Shown: one piece after another, positions 11,674 to 24,216 of the stretch | How the letters are laid out: every line of letters starts with the position of its first letter | How positions within the stretch are numbered: position 1 is the stretch's first letter | Origin: Whitmania pigra | Lineage: Eukaryota; Annelida; Clitellata; Hirudinida; Haemopidae | Direction: 5' to 3' | Length of the DNA stretch: 64,000 bases | Assembly: GCA_021613335.1 (NCBI GenBank) | Contig: JAJTWR010000305.1 | Span: 1,791,501 to 1,855,500, forward strand | Made by a program: the position numbers and the translations under genes | The notes under the pieces: generated by a model | The model's database searches: none | Told to the model about the DNA's origin: nothing | The model's input: only the letters and a program-made list of their open reading frames with translations

Positions 11674-13118
11674 TCAATCCAGGTAGGGCACCTGACCCAC
11701 CTCAACGGTCTGTTTTATTCCATACCTGAAGTGACATTTTCCAAGAGTGGTGCATTTGAGGACTTGCCCTTCGACCACAGCTCCACACTTTTCCAATTCC
11801 ACGAGTCCCTCTTCTTCGGCCCTTTTTGCGAGGTCTGCGATGTTCACTTCGACCGCTTTGATGAAATTGTTGTTGTCGCTGCAATTCGTGAAGTTCACTT
11901 TCATCCGTCCAGATATTTTGGTGACCGTCTTGAAACTGGACGCGAGGACATTGAACGGAGTATGAATTTATACGAGTCACATAAAAACATATATTGCAAA
12001 ATATTTCGTCTCATAAATTCTTTAAAAAATCTTTATAACGAAAGTTAAGTATTTTTGGAGGGGCTCGAGTCAGCAGCCGGTTAATATTAGTTGCAGTTAT
12101 TTCTGAAGCGGCGACGACCGGCATTATTTCATTGCAACTACTGTTTGAAGTATTTAATCGTAAAATTCTTAAATCTTCCATAAATTTAAAATTCGGACCT
12201 TCCGTCGTATTCCTCTTCGTCTACGATTAGTTTCGCTTCCGCCTTGCTCTTCGGATCGACTTCTATTTCGCTGTTCGTGCCCCACGTCAACTCCCGTTCG
12301 ACGGCATAACCTTCGCTCGAGGTCAAACTCAATTCCTCCTTGAAACCGACGGAGGCCTGAGCTATCTTGCAAGGAGTGGCCAATTTGAAATTACCCTCTG
12401 ATCCCAAAGTGTATCCTTTTTCAATATCCAACTTGCACGTCGACCTCGTTGACCTTTCCACGCTGCCATCGAAGAAAATGATTAATATAATTTAATCATA
12501 TATGAATTAATAATTAAATAAATTCATTTTTAATAATCATCGATGGACCTGATTAACATAAATTAAACATTCGAATTAATAATTAAATATTAAATTCATT
12601 TTTAATAATCATTGTGAATCAACCTGAAGGTGTACTTCTGCTTGGATGAAGTTTTATTTGTAAAATAAGCATTGAAGAGAATCAACGAGTTTGGCGAACC
12701 ACTACCCACTGCAGGGGGGTCGGGATTGTAACTGCAATGAACAACAACAACAACAACATGCGGGTTGGTTAGCGCTCTAGCGAACGAAACAAAATTTCAT
12801 TAAAATTGGTTGACTAAATTGAATCCTAGCGACTAAATTGAAAACACCAAATAGACTAATCAATAATCGCTAAACAAAAATATTATGGAAAGTGGATTAA
12901 TTTTAATCTACAACATAATTTTTCCAATCGATAATTTGTTAAAAAAACCCCGCTAACTCGGTCGGTTCTCGTTCGAAAGTGATCCTCTTCCAATCCAAGG
13001 AGATGCGAACGCAGTCCTTTTCCAACCACTTCCTTTCCTTCCTGGAAGCCCTCCGACTGAAATAATTCTTTGCCCAACATTCGACCATGGCTTCCAAATC
13101 GAGGATCTTTGGCTCCAT
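11674..13118 (-). CDS. Aerolysin-like (ETX/MTX2-type fold) family protein, 4 exons
   Basis: Exons in coding order: 13118-12958, 12731-12624, 12462-12199, 11935-11674, all phase-consistent, giving 264 aa ending with TGA at 11674-11676. The protein is predicted to be beta-rich in its middle and C-terminal parts, with a TNKTSSKQKYTF strand, an ERSTRSTCKLDIEKGYTLG block, a GFKEELSL..ELTW segment, IEVDPKSKAEAKLIV and a GKCHFRYGIKQ motif near the end. I associate this pattern with invertebrate aerolysin-like (beta-pore-forming fold) proteins; the family call is recognition, not a search result. No signal peptide follows the first Met, so it looks cytosolic as modelled. However, an acceptor-like ttaacag directly precedes the ATG, so a 5' exon (non-coding, or coding a leader) may exist. 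Function unknown; such proteins may act in defence or in endolysosomal membranes. Confidence 0.6.
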
Positions 13119-13409
13119 CTGTTAATAAAATATTCATTTAAAATTAATTTCATTTAAAATAACATTTATTAATTAGGTTAATAATTTAGTATCATTTGGA
13201 ATAAATAGCTTCTTAGAAAATTGCTGATCTGAGCTCATAAAGAATTATGTCGGTTTAAGGCAGGACTTTTGATCTTGATCAATTCAGGATGTTGTTTCAA
13301 TGAAGAAATTAATAATTTTTTAATAATTCAATGCTGGAAACAAATGCATTTCATCGTAACTTAACAGCTGCTAAGAATGCAATTCTCTTCGTTCTGTAAT
13401 AATTTCAAG

Positions 13410-13550
13410 TTCAAATCATACGTGAACGTTAATGTAATTCGAAGTGAACACCACGCATCACTGCTCAAGGATCGCAAAGTCTCGTCTTGCTTCGTTGATT
13501 TCACAGACCTGGAAGCAGGCTCTTATTACTGCATGCTGGAAGCTATTTAA
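13410..13550 (+). other. Possible orphan Ig-like exon
   Basis: An open stretch after an acceptor-like atttcaag ends at TAA 13548-13550. It contains DFTDLEAGSYYCMLEA, resembling the D-x-G-x-Y-x-C motif at the end of an immunoglobulin fold. No partner exons are evident; it may be a relic or chance. Confidence 0.2.
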
Positions 13551-13773
13551 ACTCTCGATGATGGAGATTACCATAGATTAACATAGATTAACATAGATTT
13601 ACATAGAAACTAGTACGACTACTATAATCTCCATCAACGAATTGTCACCAGTTCCAATCTCGCGTGACCATTATATCGTTATATCGAGGTGAGGTCCCTT
13701 AATTGCTGCGGATTCAGCAGGGGACCTATTTCAGCACTTCAACATCGTTCGCCTAAAACTTCGTTCAAACTTG

Positions 13774-13877
13774 AATACTTAACAATACTTAATAATACTT
13801 AACAATATTTAACAATACTTAACAATACTTAATAATACTTAACAATATTTAACAATACTTAATAATACTTAACAATT
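13774..13877. repeat. 10-bp tandem repeat (aacaatactt)
   Basis: About ten copies of aacaatactt/aataatactt. A smaller run of the 10-mer catagattaa lies just upstream at about 13572-13610. Confidence 0.85.
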
Positions 13878-14059
13878 CCCAATCGCCATCATAATCAATC
13901 ATCGTACTTCGTATCAGTTTAATGCTTATCCGTTCCACAACACTGCACGCACAAAGGGGTTGAAAATTTAAATGTGTTTCATTTATACGATAAATTGCTT
14001 GTCAATGAAGCAATAACGTCCAATATCATCAAGTTGCATTTTAATCATGACAATAAATA

Positions 14060-16391
14060 ATGCATGATGACGCACCATCACCATCATCACCATCGTCATC
14101 GTCATCATCATAATTGACAGCAAGGTCTTTCAGTCGATTTCGTCACCAAAATCCCCAGGGATGAGAGGATTCGTAGAGAAGATTGAAGGATTAAATATGG
14201 AGAAGAGAAATATCACAAGTTGGGTGTCGTTATTTTCTGTATTTATTTATTATATATATTATTTATTACATATATATCATTTATTTATTTATTTATCAAC
14301 AAACTTACGACATTGTCATCGTCACCAGCGATTCATCTTATTTATTAACTTCACAAGTTACTGCTAGTGACTGTAATTATCAGATTTTTTTAAATAAAAT
14401 TGTTACTAATAAATTCAGATTTTAATTATTTAATTCCGCCCCAATACAAGCATTGGTAGTCTTCATAAACAGGCCAAGTCACCAATTAATTTTTGGAAAC
14501 GGAACTTTGAACTGAGAAAGAAAACAAACTGAAACAACAACAACAACAACAACAACCACAGCAGCAACAACAACAACAACAACATCAAAAACAACAACAG
14601 CAACAACAACATCAACAACAACAACCACAGCAGCAGCAACAACAACAACATCAAAAACAACAACAACGACAACATAAAAAACAACAACAACTGGAAAATC
14701 AGAAGAAAGGTCGATTGGAAATGTTTGGACTAAAAAGTTTAATTGCCCTTTCTGCTTCTCTTCACAGAAAATCAGACGATGATGATTATGATGATGACGA
14801 AGGTGATGATGATGATCTGGATACTGATGTAAGCGTCGCTGATGATTGTACGGGTAACTCTCACGGTGCTGATGATGATTGCAGTAAAGAACAAAAGGTG
14901 TCAGGTAGTCCTGTACAAACATTACGTGAGTGCATCTCCCATCATTCAAGGATTTTATTTCCTCCTCCATCATCATCAACACCGTCAACATCGTCGTCGT
15001 CATCGTCATCATTAACATCATTATCACACTCACAAACATGATCATCATCATAACCACCATTTCATCACAGAGCACTGGCAATCGTCACAAATGGAATGCA
15101 TTAGTCGAATGAAACGCCATTATTCTCCACACAAGAATTCCCTTCCTTTCCACCTTTGCAAGGAAGATGATGATGATGATGATGACGATGAGGATGATGA
15201 CGATTATGATGTTGATGATGATGGCGATGACTAATAACGCGATATCACCATCAGCGTTATTGAACGCACAAAGACGACAACAGTGGTCCTTGTACCTATT
15301 GGAGAATTTCATCGATTCAGAATACTTAAAGATCATCTGTCGCAATCATCATCATCACCGTCATCGTCGTCATCATCATCATCATCATCATCACCACCAC
15401 CACCACCATCATCATCACCATCCTCACCAGGAATTAACGGACATTAACACCGTATTTCTCTCCGAGTGCTACTGAGTGACGGAAGATTGATTGATGAAAG
15501 CCAATGCACCAATTTCCAAACATCTCTTGAAATGATTCACGTGTTTGAAATCGCCATCAGTGATAAATTGAGTGAATGAGTGAAGTGATTGAACGAATGA
15601 GTGAATGACTGAAGTGATTGAACGAATGAGTGAATGAGTGAAGTGGAAACTCTTCGTTACTGAGAAAGTTTTGATTTTATCATCCAAGCCCATCTAAGAT
15701 AGGATCTACATCTTCCAAATGACGAGCTTATCTTTGCCGATTGCATGTCATCATCACCACCAACATCTATATCATCATCACCAACATCAATATCATCATC
15801 ATCACCACAAACACCATTGTCAACATCATCATCACCATCATCATCATAATCATTATTATCATCTTGTTCTTATAACCAAATATGCTTTCTCCCTCCTGTA
15901 TAATTTTTCAGCCACTTGACCCCATTATGTCTCGTCATGAAAAGACTGACCCTGAGTTATAGGCTGACCTAACCTAATTATTGACGTTTTATTTGGCCTC
16001 GATGGCCATCTGGCTTAAGTTATGATGATGACGATGATGATGATGATGATAACGATAGTGATGATTATGATGATTCTAATGCAAAACATTGGAAGCCAAT
16101 TATCAAGTGCACTAAATTACGCCCCATCTTTGTAAATAATCTTAGATGCTGAAAGAGTGAAGCATTTAATAAGATGTCTTTTTTTAAGGACACCAACTTC
16201 ATGCTTCAACGTTGCTACTTAACCTTATCAAGAATAACTGTTAATTAATTATCAATTATTATTAATTATCGAGCCAATTATGCTGTGATGATGATATTAT
16301 CATTTTAATCATTTTGAACTTCATCAGCTTCATTCAAAGGTTTGAATTTGATGTGAGCATTTGTCATTAGATGAATGAGTTAACAATGATT

Positions 16392-16435
<44 letters not shown>
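14060..16435. repeat. Triplet-repeat-rich block (CAT/ATG, CAA/CAG, GAT)
   Basis: Many interrupted triplet tracts: CAT/CGT (14080-14115), CAA/CAG/CAT (14530-14690), GAT (14776-14815, 15167-15235), CAT/CAC (15340-15425, 15745-15860) and ATG (16020-16050, 16390-16435). They create numerous open frames of poly-His, poly-Gln, poly-Val or poly-Leu on both strands. A 30-bp gagtgaatgagtgaagtgat repeat lies at about 15570-15645. Apart from the candidate exon at 14768-14925, I see no coding evidence. Confidence 0.8.
14768..14925 (+). other. Candidate acidic exon with canonical splice sites
   Basis: A strong polypyrimidine-acceptor (tgcttctcttcacag) precedes, and a consensus donor (gtgagt) follows, a 158-bp open stretch encoding an Asp-rich segment (KSDDDDYDDDEGDDDDLD) and then SVADDCTGNS and KVSGSPVQTL. 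The composition may come only from the GAT repeats. No partner exon is identified. Confidence 0.25.
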
Positions 16436-17934
16436 ATTATTATTTAATAAATGAAATCAGAAGCTGCCAATGGCGTCGTGACCACTCGCCAAAATCTAGT
16501 TAAATTCGGAGAGTTACTTTTGAGTTTATTATCAAATGGCAGTAGTAATTGCCTATTGTAATTGTAAGACATATCTTCAGCTGAAATCATTGTTAATCAG
16601 TGGCTTTGTTAAAGTTTAAGGACAAAAGTTGAGATGAGAAAACGCGGCTAGAAAAGTAGAATAATCCAGTCAAGCTTTATAGAAACACATGTTACTTGTT
16701 ACGTTGAAATTTGTTAAGCATTCATTAGCATCGAAAATATAAAATTGCCGTCCATGTTGCAAAATCAAATTTTCATCTAAATTAGGGCTAATTTCGACTT
16801 TTCAAATGATTCTACAGTGTTTTCTGTCACGAACTTTGACCGTACATTAACAAATAAACGCTAACTTTAGTGATAAGGCCACAAATTATGGAACTCTGTA
16901 CCATGACACCAACCTTTGGATGAATCAGACGTCTCCAAAAAATAATTCAGAAAAGGTTTACTAAAGAAAAAAAATACTTTTTACCAATCCACAAGAAAAA
17001 CTGAACTGGAGGTAGCACACGAATAATTACTACCTACATCTGCACGAATTCTGCATCCAGCTAGACTGATACGTCTCGATCATGGAGAGGAAGTAATAAC
17101 TTCATTTTTATTTTAACATTTTTTAGGAAAAATTGTTGGTTGCAACTATATTCGTCACAATATTTAAGGGTTTTTTAATCTCTCTGTTTTCATTTATAGC
17201 GAATACGTATTTATTTCCAGTCGCTTACAAGATTTTATCTTAATCCATTTTGAATTTAAATAATTTATTATTTTAATTTTTGTCATAATTTACCGAATCA
17301 AGATTGGAAATCAGATATATTTACAACTGAGCCCGACAACAGGCGCTACGTTTCCAATTCGTCTGCAAATGTCACAATCGGCGTTTCTGTCGTGAATGTC
17401 TCCTAAAGACGATTCTAAGGAATATTTTAACAGTAAATTAAAAATGTTAAATAATTAAAAGGAAAAGATGAAAACACAAATAATTGCATAACTTAAAGTG
17501 GCTTAATTTGTAAACATGTTCACATTACTGTGTAGAAATCCAAACGTAAAAATGCGAGCTTATATCAATTAGGCATTAAAAAGGATCTTGAATGTTTTAA
17601 TAATATTTTTAGATTTCAGTAATATTTTTATGATTTATTACTTTTTGGTTTTTGTCGTAGCTTTAAATAGGCATTAAAATCTTGATTTATTTATCCACCA
17701 ATGGCAAAAGAAAGGAGAGGCCGGAATATTTAATATGTAATATTTAATATACTACATAATATTATGTTTATGTTTAAACCTGGTTAGACTCGCGATTTTC
17801 ACTTCGCCATGTTAAAAAAAAAATAAATAATAACAGCAGTAAATAATATCAGCAATAATTTGTGCCATTCTTAGCTGACAACCGACTTTTTGATTTGTCA
17901 AAACATTTGTCAATTTGCTTAGAAATTTAAAACC
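16436..17934. other. Intergenic / 3' flank of the first GLUT gene
   Basis: AT-rich, no exon recognised. The part nearest 17934 probably contains the 3' UTR of the minus-strand GLUT gene. Confidence 0.4.
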
Positions 17935-20900
17935 TTAACGAAGTTCCATTGGCAAATCAGACGTGGATTGACCCGTCTTGAATTGATTGGCGATTTCATC
18001 GAAAGTCTTATTTTTTGTTTCTGGAACTTTGAAGTAGACGAAGACGAGGCAGAGTACCGTGATTACCAAGAAGATTAAGAACACAAACTCGTTCATCAAT
18101 GTCTACAAAATAAAAAACAAATAATTGCCGTTTCGTTTTATTGAACTGAACATTATCAACTTCATTCCATTAATTTACAGTATCGAAGCCTAACTCTATA
18201 TTTCTGATTTTCCATTCTTTGTAATTATTTACTTAAATAAATTTTATACGTAAATTATTGCTGAAGCTTACTTGCATCAACTCAAACCCCATGGCAACCA
18301 TGGCTGTGACGATCATGTTGACGAGACCCGTTACACTCATGGCTTTTCCACGATGTCCTTGTCTAAAGAGTTCGGCCGTTATCATAGACGGAATTGGACC
18401 TAGGAGAAGGAGATAAAGTTAGCAAATGCATTTCAAAGTAGGAATTACTGCTGCTAATTAAAATAGGAAAATTACAAGATAGGAGCTTTTGTTGCATTTA
18501 TCTTAATTATTAATTACTAAGTTGATTTTTAGATGAATCAAAGCAGTAACCTAGGTACCTAGTCCTAAGGCGTATGAGGAGACGTGTCCAATGATGCAAG
18601 TAATGCTGACAAAGTTCATCCAGTAATAGGTTGTCTTAAATTTTAACAATTTTTAAATTAAATTTGGCTATGGATGAGCGAAAAATGAATGAACAAATGA
18701 AATATAAAATTACGCGGAGCCTTAAGGCAGCAGTAATTGTGGCCAAGAAAAGAACTACGAAAACTGTCGGGTAAAGAAGTAAACTCCTCCTTCCTGCCCT
18801 GTCCATGAGGGGAACCTGAGGAAAGGTATCGAGATGGTGAGACTCAAAGAACAGTTAAGCGAGTAAGAATTAGGCAAGTCTGTTAAATTAAAATCTTTTA
18901 AAATCTGTTACATTAAGTCCAATAAGTGCAAAGGTACTTCCCCAAAAAGCAACAATAAATGCAATTTTTTGAATAATCACGTTACTTAGAATACTGAGAA
19001 TGCAACATACTCCATGTTATATATTGTTTATATTATATATATATGTATATTAGTTTAAGGCGTTGGAAATTGATATGTTCAGATCATCGTTTAAATAAAA
19101 AATTGAAATTTAAATGTGAAACTATTTAAGCAATCCTCGCGTCACGTTAACTTTAATTACATTAACATGGTGAAACACCGGCATTAACGAGAACCGACTA
19201 ACTGCAATGACTGTCACGAGGACATTGACGGCGCACGTTCCAACATTTGCGTACCGGATGAGGCCGGATCTGACTCCCGCTCTTTCGTATATGCTCGTGG
19301 AATAAAAAAAGATCTGAAATGATAACATGCAAAATAAAACATCAACATATGATAATAGGCTTTAAAGAATGATTTGAATGTTTTGCTACGGCAACGTACA
19401 CTAAATAACTTGTAAGGAATCAGAACTAACAGCGTTGATTCCGGAGAACTGCTGCATGAGTTGAAGAACAACTGCCGCTGTCAGTGCTGGACGAAGTTCC
19501 GAGGATTTGAGGAGTTCCATGATGCCGGACTTCTCTGACTTTTCCGATTGAGATTCATTCTCCATTTCTTTCATTTCTCCGGATACATCCCATCTCCTCC
19601 TGAGCCATCTAAGAGCTGTTATTAATATAATGATAATAATAGTAATAATAATAATTTATAATAATAATTTATTAATAATTAATAATTAATAATAATAATA
19701 ATTTATTAATTAACGAGTTGATCTCCACCCAATTCAGTGGCATTCTTGTCTTTCTTGACCAGCATGAGATATCTTGGACTCTCAGGCAGGAATGGGAAGA
19801 CGATGAGACTAAGGAGGCCAGGGATGATATTCAACAGGAAAAGGAAGGGCCACAGGAACTCAGATCCTGAGAAACATTGTAAAAAAATTTTTATGGGATT
19901 ACAACTTAATATTACCTGGGATTACAATTTAATATTTTGTGGGATTAAAATTGAATCCCAGGTAAATGTCAAAGAGATTTTAAGCCTTTGGATGTTCCTT
20001 TTGGTCCTTAATCGGTTTTGTGCGTCGTTCTTATTTTGCGTGAATGCTTATGCTCAAAACTAAGCTAAAAATATCTGGCCAATAAATAGCTTTATTATGC
20101 TTCTAATAATCTAGTCCATAATAATATTTCTATCAAATAATATATAATGACATTATTCAAACACATTAAACTCATTTTTAAATCGAAATCACAGAAATTA
20201 TCGGAAATATGATCTGATTACCAAGAATTTCGTCTAGTCCAAAGACGCTTCCCGCAAAAATGCCCATCGTGATGAGTAGCATATGACATGTTCCCATTGC
20301 TCCCTTGAGGTTGAAAGGTACGATTTCGAGCAGATACATCGGTCCGAGTTGGGTGGCAGCCCCTTTGAAAGAAAACGAAAAAATATTTTTTTCGAGCATC
20401 GATGTTTTACCAGATAGGTTCGATTCTGTCTGTATTGATGAGACCATGAACGAGGATTTTAATTGAAATTAAATGCATTTTAGAGCTTGAAGTTAATCTA
20501 CCACAACTAATCCCCGTGACGAAACGACCAAAGAGGAGGAGGATAGGTAAACGGGATGCGACAGAAAGATAACTGAGCAGAGCTCCAAGACAAGTTGGTA
20601 GTGCCGTCATTATAACTGACATCTTGCTAAAAGGAAATAATATTTCAATATATAATGTAAGCTAAATATTAAAGGTATTATGTATTTTGCGAATGTTTTC
20701 ATGAAATTATCATTTATTCCCATTATTATCCGGAACTCACCGCCCAAATTTGTCTGCCAGGAAGCCAATGGAAAAGGCTCCAAGCATACCACCGAAGACG
20801 TAAAGCGTGGTTACCAAAGACCAAATTGACATCAACAGGTAATCACTCAAATAAGTTACAAATTCTGTTCCATTGTCGTGCAAAGATATCTCGGAATAGG

Positions 20901-21488
20901 AGTAGTTGAGGTAATTTTGTACTAACTGCCATTAACAAAAATAAAAACAAGAATGGTAAAACTAATTTTGATGAAAAAAAAACTAATTGAATTCCTAAAA
21001 AGATTTTCGCTCACCGCAGCAGGCTGGTTGAGCACTCCCAAATTATAACCGAATTGATACGAAGTGGTGATAGTGATCATGAAACCAAGTAATACGACTG
21101 ACCACGTCCAGCCCTGGTGTGGAGAGTTTAGATAGAATGTAAATACAACTAAAACCAGGTGTGAAAGATTTCTACTTACCTGTCTGAGATCATCTTTCAA
21201 GTCTTTTCCGTGATCCAGTTGAGCACCATTTACCGTCTTTTTGTTTACTGGAGACAAGGCAAATTTACCATCCACAGTTTCATCGTAACTATTCGAATAC
21301 TCGTCTAATTCCAGCGTTGAAACATCTCTCACTTCGTCTTCCTGAGTATGGATGAATCATAATTCGCAAGATTAATTAATTTAATTAATTTGCCGACAAA
21401 CAAGTTTTAATGTAAGTTCCAACGGTTGGCAAGTTGGCAAAAATAGCAGTGTTCAATGTAATAATGTGAACTTAACTAAATTTACCAT
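17935..21488 (-). CDS. Facilitative glucose transporter family (SLC2A/GLUT class I-like), copy A
   Basis: A plasma-membrane sugar facilitator of the MFS fold with 12 predicted helices. Exons in coding order: 21488-21486, 21341-21180, 21113-21015, 20925-20741, 20626-20502, 20362-20222, 19866-19729, 19615-19431, 19313-19203, 18815-18714, 18634-18559, 18399-18272, 18102-17935 (540 aa). GLUT hallmarks: GYNLGVLNQP in helix 1, GRFVTGISCG, PESPRYL, FSGINAIFFYSTSIYERAG, DRAGRR, and PETKNKTFDEIANQF near the C-terminus. N-glycosylation sequons sit in the first outer loop. The N-terminal tail is long and acidic. The start is unusual: the ATG is directly followed by a splice donor. Helix 10 reads GPIPSM instead of the usual GPIPW, and the helix 7 QLS motif is QLM (residues about 336-338), so glucose specificity is uncertain. 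Tandem paralogue of the gene at 24217-28866. Confidence 0.93.
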
Positions 21489-24216
21489 ATCGACCGCTAG
21501 TTTTTGTTGTGGAAAATTTTAAGGCGACAAGAATATTCCTGTACTTGAAATTATTGTTGCTGTTATTATTATATTCTATATTATATTCATAAAGATGCTT
21601 AACCAGCTACGAAATCTTTTATAGGAGTCCACCATGATTCACAGCAGCAGAGTTATAAAGTTTAAAAAGTTTAACTAGTTTGAATGATACGTTGATTAGG
21701 AATTCACCTGCAAATGTTGAAGGTCGTCTGATAGACAATAGCTTCAAAAGAGGTTTTTTTTTTATTTGTTTACAAATTTTGTAAAGCACATTTCGTGACT
21801 TTTTGACGAAATTAATGCCTTGCCATGACGAATGTTTGTTACGCCGATTATCATAATCAAACACCGACACACATTGAGATGTTTATAAATTGCTCCATAC
21901 GTTTAAAGCTTTGAATGCAGCCTTTCAAATCTCTGCAGATCATAACAGTTGGACAATAATTTAATTAATATTACTCAAATTTTAGTTCTTATGTATGAAA
22001 ACTCGTGCCTCGAACGAAGAAAGTAAAACTGTCCTGGCGCTATTACTTGCTGGACACAGGAACTTTGTCCCACTTGCATAATTAGAGACGCGAGCTCCGA
22101 GCGCCATGTTTGTTTACGTTTCATGAACTTAACGCCATATTATTCCTTCTCAACTCGAGTCAACAATTCATCTGTTCAACATTTATTCTTTTGATCGTCT
22201 TTGTATATCCATTTGCACTACATACTCCTGACGCCACATCCAATCTCGAACATATGAGTCTGAGTATTTAAGGCATGTTTGTTACTTTATCTATTTATTT
22301 ATTTACTTATTTGATTAAAATCGCACATGAAAGATGATTCGGATAATCAAAGGCAGGATTCCGTGGGACACGATTCAAAATTGCGGGAAGTCAACAATTA
22401 CGGATCATTATTCGGTGGAGCTAGAACTATTTTTAGAACATTTTCCCAAATTCTGGTTTTGTTTCCAGCTTATTTAGTTACGCTTCCCGAATAATTTTCA
22501 AAACCCACTTTCTCCTTCGCATTGCTTAATTTCTTGATCGACAAAATAAATGATTGGGTGTTGCGATGTTGATTGATAGTAAATTCATATTATTTACTAT
22601 TATATTTACATGTAAAATTGAATTAAAAGATTATTTTAAGTGTTTTATTATGTAAATATGAACCTCATCAAAGAAAATTAAGTTCTTGCAGAATACAACG
22701 AAATGACAGAAATGTTCCTTGCAAGATTGTCATCGAGAAGCCTGGGCAGCTCTACAATTAGCAAGATGTGATCTGACATCTCTGAGAAAACATGGGAAAA
22801 GCAAGCCAATCAAAAAAACTAAGAATTGTCTTTCCTCTCGAGAAATCTTGCTACCTAGACAACATACCTAGGAACGTCATTTCAGCTTTTTTTCAAGGGG
22901 CAAACCCTCTTACAACATGAGATAACCTACTTCGTACCCTCTTACAACGTGAGATGACCTTTTTGTGGCAATGCCCCTAACCCAAATGACGTCCTTGAAC
23001 AAACTTGAATCCCTAGGATGTACTTATAGCACAAATAGAATACATGTCACTCTACTTTTGTAATTTATAATAAATACTCTAAGAGCATTACATTTATGAT
23101 TTATTATTATTTTATTGTCAGACAGTCTAAAACAACTGAAAATCTAAAATGCAATCCAAAACATACAAACCGAATGAAAATCAATCACACCAAAAGTAAT
23201 GTCTAAACAAGCTAGTAAATGAACAACAATACAAACTTTAAACAAACAAAATGTGAATTAATTGAAGTAGAGAGGCATGTCGTTGAGCATCAAATGCATT
23301 AGGTTAAAACATTATCAGCAACACAAAAAGTACAATTAATCGTAAAACCCAATCATTAGAAAAAACATTACAGAAGCTTCTGTTATTGAAGAAGCATACA
23401 CACAAAGATTGCCGCATCATAATATTGATATGAGTGAAATGAGGTTGTCATCTGCATCCCAACAAATATATTTGAGAAATAACCAATAAAACAAAAGTAA
23501 TATTCTTTAAGCTGAACTGCATTATTATATAAAAGGATTACAAAATGTTTTAGTCATCTTTATAAAAATTAGGAATTGCATTTGGAAATAAATATAAGGT
23601 GACAAAGTTGTTTTAAGTTAAAATGCTAATCAAATGCCACAATTAAAATGAATACTGTTCATCAAATTATGTGCAAAAATCTTCATTCTTGGTACCAAAC
23701 TCTTAAAGTTATTATCTCAAAATCACATCAAAACATCTATTTTGTCAACTGAAGTCTCTTTAAAACATTATGCAAATACCTGATGGTAGTGATATTAAGA
23801 CCATGCAATAAAGCATGTTTGCTTCAAGAAGGCAAATTTAAATGGTTTGTTTGAATCATGATCAAACACAAAATTGAAAGATAAAGCTATTATCTCAAAC
23901 AAAATCAAAAATAATAATAACTTTAAACAAAATAATAAAAATTAAAAAAGTAATTTACAAACGAACAATATCTTCATCGGCAATGTAATGTTTAATATAA
24001 TGATGAAGTTGAATGATGTAAACGAATCATTACGCTCGTGGTATTTAAATTGTATGCATGTAGACAGACACGTCAATCAAAAAGTGACATAAATATCTTC
24101 AAAGCAGTTGCCAGAACTCAAGAATTCAAAGAATGTAAACATCACCACGAACTGTCATAATCGTTCCTTCAGGAAAACAACCTTTTAAGAAAACCCTCTA
24201 AAAAGGCCATCTTCAC
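21489..24216. other. Intergenic between the two GLUT copies
   Basis: The part near 21489-22200 is likely promoter/5' UTR of copy A; a GC-richer patch is seen at about 22035-22120. The part near 22600-24216 is AT-rich and probably includes the 3' UTR of copy B. No additional exon or GLUT remnant was recognised. Confidence 0.45.
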
